Under the pieces are notes generated by a model. That model saw only the letters and a list, made by a program, of their open reading frames with translations, searched no databases and was not told where the DNA came from. Both the position numbers and the translations under genes were made by a program. From Plantago elongata (Eukaryota > Streptophyta > Magnoliopsida > Lamiales > Plantaginaceae), in assembly GCA_036897095.1 (NCBI GenBank), contig JAYMSP010000823.1:1-40674 (forward strand): DNA of 40,674 nt, read 5' to 3'. Shown here piece after piece: positions 35,615-40,674 of this stretch; the first letter of the stretch is position 1, and every line of letters begins with the position of its first letter.

Positions 35615-36356
35615 TCTATGTTTCGCATGTTATGCATCGACGTTTGTTGTTCCAGTTTGATTCTAATTATTCTTGGATCCACGGTAATTCTTGTAAGCAT
35701 GATTTTTGGGAATTTTGGCTCGGTCTGTAGAAGGCAGTTCAAAATTTCAAATCAACATATAAAATAATGAATGTTCTCTCGACAATGAAGTGCAGCTCAA
35801 CTTTAGCCGTTTCAAAAAAAAACAAAAAACAAAAAAAGAATGAATGCTCTCTGTTTCTGATATGTTTGTTCAGCATTGTGTCATATTTTGTTAATGCCTC
35901 TACCCTGATGCTTCTAAAAACCATGACGTTGTGTTGTGTTGTGTTGTGTATGAACTGACTTTTTCCAATATACAGCAGCAGCACTTGAATATATTGAGAA
36001 AATTTGAAAAATTTATTGAAAGGCAATAGGCAGAAAAAGAGACATATATAAGACAATGCAACAAAAGAAATTAAATCAATTCGTCCAGCTCACATAATTC
36101 ATCATAAGTCTAATTGCATGAGCAATAATAAGCAGATTCTGAATACTAGTAATTATTGGTGAACACGAAGGACTCGGGGCAAGGTTTCCATGTCTATCAA
36201 CTTACTCATAGATCCGGTCTATATTAAAATTTTTCAGTTTCTATCGGGGCATGAGTAGTCCCAAATGTGCAATCCGTCGAAGCTGAACTTTTTATGGCAC
36301 TTTATCGCGAAAACAATACCAAATTAAAACATTTGTCATAACAGAACCGGTTAAGG
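35615..36356. other. COPT 3' UTR and spacer
   Basis: No gene recognised. An A-rich tract (35814-35838) and a short GTGTT repeat (35932-35948) are present. Confidence 0.5.
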
Positions 36357-36750
36357 TTAGTAAAGGTCGAGAATGTTGGGTAAATCATGATAGCAGGCAG
36401 GGGAGAAGATAAGAGGCTTTTGGTGATCTGTTGGAACAGGAGATGCCTGAATCATTTACGGTCACCAGAAACACTAACGCACTCATAGTCTCTATATACC
36501 CGAACAGTATCCACAACCACCCCTGACGACTTGCAGACGTAGTCGAGGTTCCCCTCGTTACTCTTGTAGCTAGTTTTTTAGCACACATCTCTTCCCTGAT
36601 GATGCAACCGCAAACGGGCACATGTCTCCTCCCAATTTCTCGCATATTACCTCGGCTAAATTCACAAAAGGAAGCAATCAACAGCAGAATTGGAAGAGAT
36701 AAACGATGTGTTATAAGAAATAGAGATAGTTTTATAGCCCCCAATGTCAT
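36357..36750 (-). pseudogene. PAR1 family (photoassimilate-responsive) pseudogene
   Basis: On the minus strand, pieces of a PAR1 protein appear in order in shifting frames. The signal-peptide-like start is MTLGAIKLSLFLITH (ATG at 36750). After a frameshift come AEVICEKLGGDMCPFAVASS and GKRCVLKN, then a stop. After a second frameshift come NEGNLDYVCKSSGVVVDTVR and YRDYECVSVSG, then a stop. A final piece reads FSPACYHDLPNILDLY and ends in a stop at 36357-36359. PAR1 proteins are small secreted Cys-rich proteins. The conserved segment between the third and last pieces is mostly lost. The 121-residue frame open here (36385-36750) is an artefact that strings these frames together. The breaks show that the locus no longer encodes PAR1. 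Confidence 0.8.
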
Positions 36751-37502
36751 CTTTCATAGTACACAAATAATTAATTGTGTGATGTTGTCACTCACTCACT
36801 CTCAACCAATTAAGTTGATTTAGTTGATCTGATTGTATTCATGACTAGAGTTTACTTTGATCGTAGATAATAAATTAAGCAATAATATACTCTTTTATAC
36901 GAAATAGTAAGTCTTTAGATTTAACTTTGAGTTCGACACTATATTCCAAAATCATTTCTTTCTCCTTATTTCTATCAAAAAAATATTTCTTGCATAAATC
37001 ATTCAAATCAAGAAGCGCATTCCATTTCTTCAAAAAAAAGGGAGTTTAACATTCATTTTCACGTCTTGTTATCTTCCAACCTTGTTTAATCAAAGACGTT
37101 CATGACTTGGTAAAAGTGGTGTATTTATATATACACACTTAATTATGTAATTACTCTTATCTATCCTACATGATCATAATTAAGTCGATTCAAAAGAGGT
37201 ATGTTACATAATATTTTAATTATCAAAACTTAGCTTATTATTTAATGATCTCTAACTTTTGTAAACTCCTGATATTGCATCACCAAGTTCCGGCAAGCAC
37301 AAAAGGCAAGCCAAATACGACAACTCTGTCCAATTCTTACAAGTGTTGAACAATGAATTCTTGTTAAAAACAAAAACTCTTTCTTGTCTTAAACATTATA
37401 GGGTGTTAATGATTAGCATATTTTCTTTGGTTAATGCTCCATTCATCATATATATATACTTGCTTGATTTATCCTAACAAGTACATTACAATCCCTAAAA
37501 CA
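36751..37502. other. Spacer and promoter of the COPT-like gene
   Basis: AT-rich, no gene recognised. A TATATATATA run at about 37448-37459 lies 45-55 bp before the COPT-like start and may serve as its TATA box. Confidence 0.45.
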
Positions 37503-37856
37503 ATGGCATACTACTATTGGGATGGATTATACTCAGGAGGGGCTATCGCGATAGTGGTCTTGGTAGTGTTCGTTATGGCAGCTCTGACTGAAATCCTCTC
37601 CGGTGTTCCAAAGCTAAAGCGGAAGTCCTTCAAGCCCTGGGTGGGGGCGTTGATTCAGGCTGTTGTGCTTGCGTTCCGTATGGGGTTGGTTTACTTGGTT
37701 ATATGTTCTGTGTTGTTTTTCAACGTTATAGCATTCCCTGCTGCAGTGGTAGGTCACGGAGTCGGAGCTTACACTATCCGGTACAGAGCTCTCGTGAAAG
37801 CTCAACGTGAATCTGACATAGTTCCGAGCTCGAACCCCGATACAACTCCAGTTTGA
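37503..37856 (+). CDS. COPT-like protein without the Met copper motifs
   Basis: Single-exon ORF of 117 residues from the first ATG (ACAATGGC). Three hydrophobic segments (about 13-32, 48-73 and 75-92) align in order with the COPT gene at 35171, including TEILSGVPKLKRKSFKP, the Arg-Met pair before TM2 and RYRALVKAQRES after TM3. The GxxxG motif is kept (Gly84/Gly88 in VGHGVG). The Met-rich N terminus is missing; the protein begins MAYYYWDGLYSGG. The MxxxM of TM2 is replaced by Ile67 and Leu71 (VICSVLFFN). Met pairs are needed for Cu(I) transport in studied members, so this copy may be a non-transporting partner, a regulatory subunit or a diverged transporter. The open frame argues against simple decay. 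Confidence 0.85.
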   Translation: MAYYYWDGLYSGGAIAIVVLVVFVMAALTEILSGVPKLKRKSFKPWVGALIQAVVLAFRMGLVYLVICSVLFFNVIAFPAAVVGHGVGAYTIRYRALVKAQRESDIVPSSNPDTTPV

Positions 37857-38439
37857 GATGAGCTCCCTTTCGTATTCTAGCTGGTTTTGTGTACTGGTTA
37901 AAATATAGGGTTATTTATCAAGCCCCCTTAGATAATCGACATATTGTATTGAGGAATCAGTTGCTTGTCAAACTGGTGAATTTACGATGTATCTGCTCTC
38001 GTTTGTTTAAATGGATAGATTTCCTACATTTTTCAAGGCTGGTGCATTTTGCTCCAAAAACATTACGAGTATGTAACATTCTTTCTGTCATTTTCGCATG
38101 CCAATTCCCTGCCCGTGGAACTTACAATTTCAGAGCATTGAACAGACATTAAAGATAAATCTCAGAAGCTTTTCAGAATGGAAAAGAAGCCATGTCCACT
38201 CAGAGTTTGCAACTTAGAAAACCATAGAAAAGGAACTCAGATGCAAGTATACAACACCGAATTCACTTATTGCTCAATGTATCAGACAGACTTGTAAATA
38301 TATGAGATCATGAAATGTGGACGAAGAAAAAAAGAACTAGAACAGATTCAGAGACTATTTCATAAACTGGTCTCAAGATAGTACACGTCAATGAACTTGG
38401 AAAAAAAAAATCGATGCCTTCAAATGAGTCAACACCAAC
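37857..38439. other. Convergent 3' UTRs of the COPT-like and PAS1 genes
   Basis: No gene recognised between the two stop codons. Confidence 0.5.
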
Positions 38440-40573
38440 TCACAGTATGGTACATCTATCCAATCCAAAGGATGTAAAAAGTCGTCTACCTCTAGGCCAC
38501 AATCTGGACCACAAGCCTTCCGGTTGAGGAGCAGTGGCCTCAAGAAGGTTCTCTTTCTCAGTTTCTGAATCATCCCGGTCTGCTGTGTCAGGGGTGCGAT
38601 CAGGAACCTCACCAGCTATATCTTTATCTCCAGCTTCTGCAATTTCCCCAGGTTTCTTGTCGAAAAGTCCCTTAAACTGTTCACGTGCTTTCCTGTGTAT
38701 GTCCTGTTTGCAACCAGAATAGACTTAATTATACTGGTGAGTTTGTCTTCAACATTATAATTACCATATCCTTGCACAATACGAGTTCCACTCACAAATT
38801 GGAAGTTGGTTTATTAACTAACCTGCTCTTCCTTTTTTAGCTTGAGTAGAGCTGCCTTTGCAGTAGCCTCTGATGATTTATCAACCGTCATCATCTACAA
38901 GTTATAGTGCATATAAGAGGAAGTCGGAAGTAGTATTAAGTTGGCAAAGTTTCTGACAGTGAATTCTACCTAATGAAAGCTTACCTTATTGAAATCTGCT
39001 CGAGCTTCTTCAAAATCTCCTCCTGTCATGTACGCCATTCCACGGCGGTAAAGAGCTTTGACATGAGCAGGGCTGGTGTCTAACACCTAAAACAGTATAT
39101 ATATGCAAACAAACTTCAAAAAACTTAACATGAGGAAAAGAAACATTGAATACTCAACGGTAAAATTCACATTTTGAACTTTTAATCCATAAGAATGTCA
39201 TGAGCAATCCCTTTTGAAAATTACCTTGTTACAAGCTTCAATTGACTTTTTGACTTCGCCCAATTTCAGCAAGCAGGCAGCAACATTCAGGTGCAACAGG
39301 TTCTTTAGACATTGAACAAAACCATAAAATTCCATGTTTATAAGAAAAACAATGTCTACAATTAAGTTCAAATGTGTACAGAATCCTTCATGGTACTTAC
39401 CCTTGTATCTGCAAATTCTTTGCCCTCTTCATCAGTTTGAGGATTTACATGATTAAACTCCCGAAGCACCTGCATGGTAATTACACTGTTAAGAACAATG
39501 TTGAGTGGAAAGTGCATACAGATTAGAGGAATATATAGTGCTATACATGCTCATATTTCGCCTTTGCGAGTTCATATTTGCCTTCCTTGAACAACCTATT
39601 ACCCTGATATATAATAAAGGGAAAAAACAAAAAATCAATATGTGTAAGTCTGAAAGTAGTTAGGTTTGGTAACAACATATCAACAATTAATTCACTAAAA
39701 TGGCTAGTTGCAACACAGTCTGATACAACAATTCTTGTCACAATCAAGTGCTGAGACTTGAATACAAGCTCAACATATTTAGTATCAATTGCCACATGAA
39801 AAAATATTCAAGTCAAGAGGTACTCTTTAATAGTCAAGTATCATATACCGTGCCTTTGATCTTCTCAACATCATTCATTATTTCTCTAAAGCCGAAGCCG
39901 GTCCAGTCCTGTATCAATGGTTTACAGGAAGTTGCTTGATTAGACACATGGTTTGCCAAGAAGATCAAACGGTAAAACTAATACTAGTCAGGGCCCAACA
40001 TTAGAAATGAGAAGGCTGGTGTTATAATCAAAGTGAATATCGAAACAGCCGGTTAAAAATGTGACGCCAAACTGTGGCTGGGGGAAAAAATATGTTTTTT
40101 TTGGTTTCCTTTCATGATCATAAATTTGAACAATGGGTGCTTCTGCTCGTTTAGTAAGATCGTGGGTTTGGCTCTCGTGAATTGTGAAGAGTGAAAATAC
40201 CACCCATTAAGGGCCCGCAACTACTAATGGGAAAAAGAGAAGTTTGTATAATTTCCTAACCTTTTGCATCTCATAATCAAGAAGCTCAATCTCCCACTGG
40301 ATAAAAGAACCTTCTGGAACTTCAGCAGGCCTGACATATAAAACAGTAGGATAAGTCATTAAATTGCTTGGACATAAAACAAAAGATTACTTTATGCGGA
40401 AGCACAACACCACTGCCAATTCAATCAATTTGCATGCTATATCGACAGGTGATATTGATGCGACAAAAAAAAAACCTTGGAAACTTGTCATAAGCATAAT
40501 CAGGGGGACATGTCACAAGAGCAATCTCTCCAGGCAACATCAAGCGAGTGCACATCTCGAAGCCTTCTGGCAC
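38440..40573 (-). CDS. PAS1: PASTICCINO1-type FKBP-TPR protein, 3' part
   Basis: Partial; the 5' end lies beyond the window. Nine coding exons on the minus strand: 40573-40476, 40330-40261, 39908-39849, 39603-39547, 39469-39401, 39302-39225, 39086-38985, 38894-38823 and 38703-38440, all in matching phase, about 266 residues. The first two exons give the end of an FKBP domain (CTRLMLPGEIALVTCPPDYA, then SFIQWEIELLDYE). Three TPR repeats follow (GNRLFKEGKYELAKAKYEHV; NLLHLNVAACLLKLGE; ALYRRGMAYMTGGDFEEARA), then a Lys/Glu-rich linker and the C terminus LWPRGRRLFTSFGLDRCTIL. PAS1 is an immunophilin-like protein that limits cell proliferation and assembles the very-long-chain fatty acid elongase in the ER. 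The final CTIL looks like a prenylation (CaaX) box. Confidence 0.94.
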
Positions 40574-40652
40574 CTAGCAATGGGAGCACATGACCATTGA
40601 TAATCATTAAATGTGTACACGTAACCAACGGATTCAGACAGGTTTATTGCCT

Positions 40653-40674
40653 CCTATATATATATATATATATA
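40653..40674. repeat. TA dinucleotide repeat at the window end
   Basis: At least eleven TA units in an intron of PAS1, cut by the window edge. Confidence 0.9.

Noticed and set aside
36385..36750. 121-residue ORF as an intact novel gene
   Set aside because: Parts of PAR1 are readable in the other frames across the same DNA, so this frame is a by-product of a pseudogene.

Overview
This is nuclear DNA from a flowering plant. The genes are split by GT-AG introns, the intergenic DNA is AT-rich and carries DNA-transposon remnants of plant type (PIF/Harbinger, Mutator-like, Tourist and Stowaway MITEs), and the gene families are plant-specific (BSK pseudokinase, inositol-phosphorylceramide synthase, COPT, PAR1, UGT with a PSPG box, PASTICCINO1). 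The protein style suggests a eudicot, probably an asterid. Lamiales is possible (iridoid-type UGT85/UGT709-like glucosyltransferases), but that is inference.

Layout. 1-1578: 3' part of a RING-CH (RINGv) membrane protein gene. 1825-3956: a PIF/Harbinger transposon with TAA target duplications, a broken transposase and a second Myb-like ORF. 5759-7640 (+): TIM10, five coding exons. 8274-11065 (-): BSK receptor-like cytoplasmic pseudokinase with C-terminal TPRs, ten coding exons, convergent with TIM10. 11066-17735: about 6.7 kb without a recognisable gene, holding a Mutator-like non-autonomous element with a 9-bp target duplication, a Tourist MITE and a Stowaway fragment. 17736-20509 (-): inositol phosphorylceramide synthase, twelve coding exons. 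20510-23883: gene-free and MITE-bearing, ending in a promoter with site II elements. 23884-25580 (+): UVR plus SnoaL/NTF2-fold protein. 26314-27778 and 29701-31395 (+): tandem UDP-glycosyltransferases, with a small Lys-rich ORF between them. 33123-33530 and 34146-34706 (+): two alpha-crystallin/Hsp20-like genes. 35171-35614 and 37503-37856 (+): two COPT copper-transporter-family genes with a decayed PAR1 pseudogene between them on the other strand. 38440-40573 (-): 3' part of PASTICCINO1 (FKBP-TPR).

The genes are mostly unrelated neighbours, as is usual in plants. The exceptions are three local tandem pairs (UGT, Hsp20-like, COPT). In the Hsp20 and COPT pairs one copy has lost family-defining features: the first Hsp20 has a shortened domain, and the second COPT has neither the Met-rich N terminus nor the MxxxM motif. 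The first UGT has an 81-bp tandem duplication immediately upstream of its TATA box. I see no wholly new system. The most interesting items are the diverged COPT, the duplicated UGT promoter, the PAR1 relic and the two transposons whose ends can be defined. Exon boundaries were worked out by hand from splice sites and reading phase and all add up to open frames; no alignment was run.
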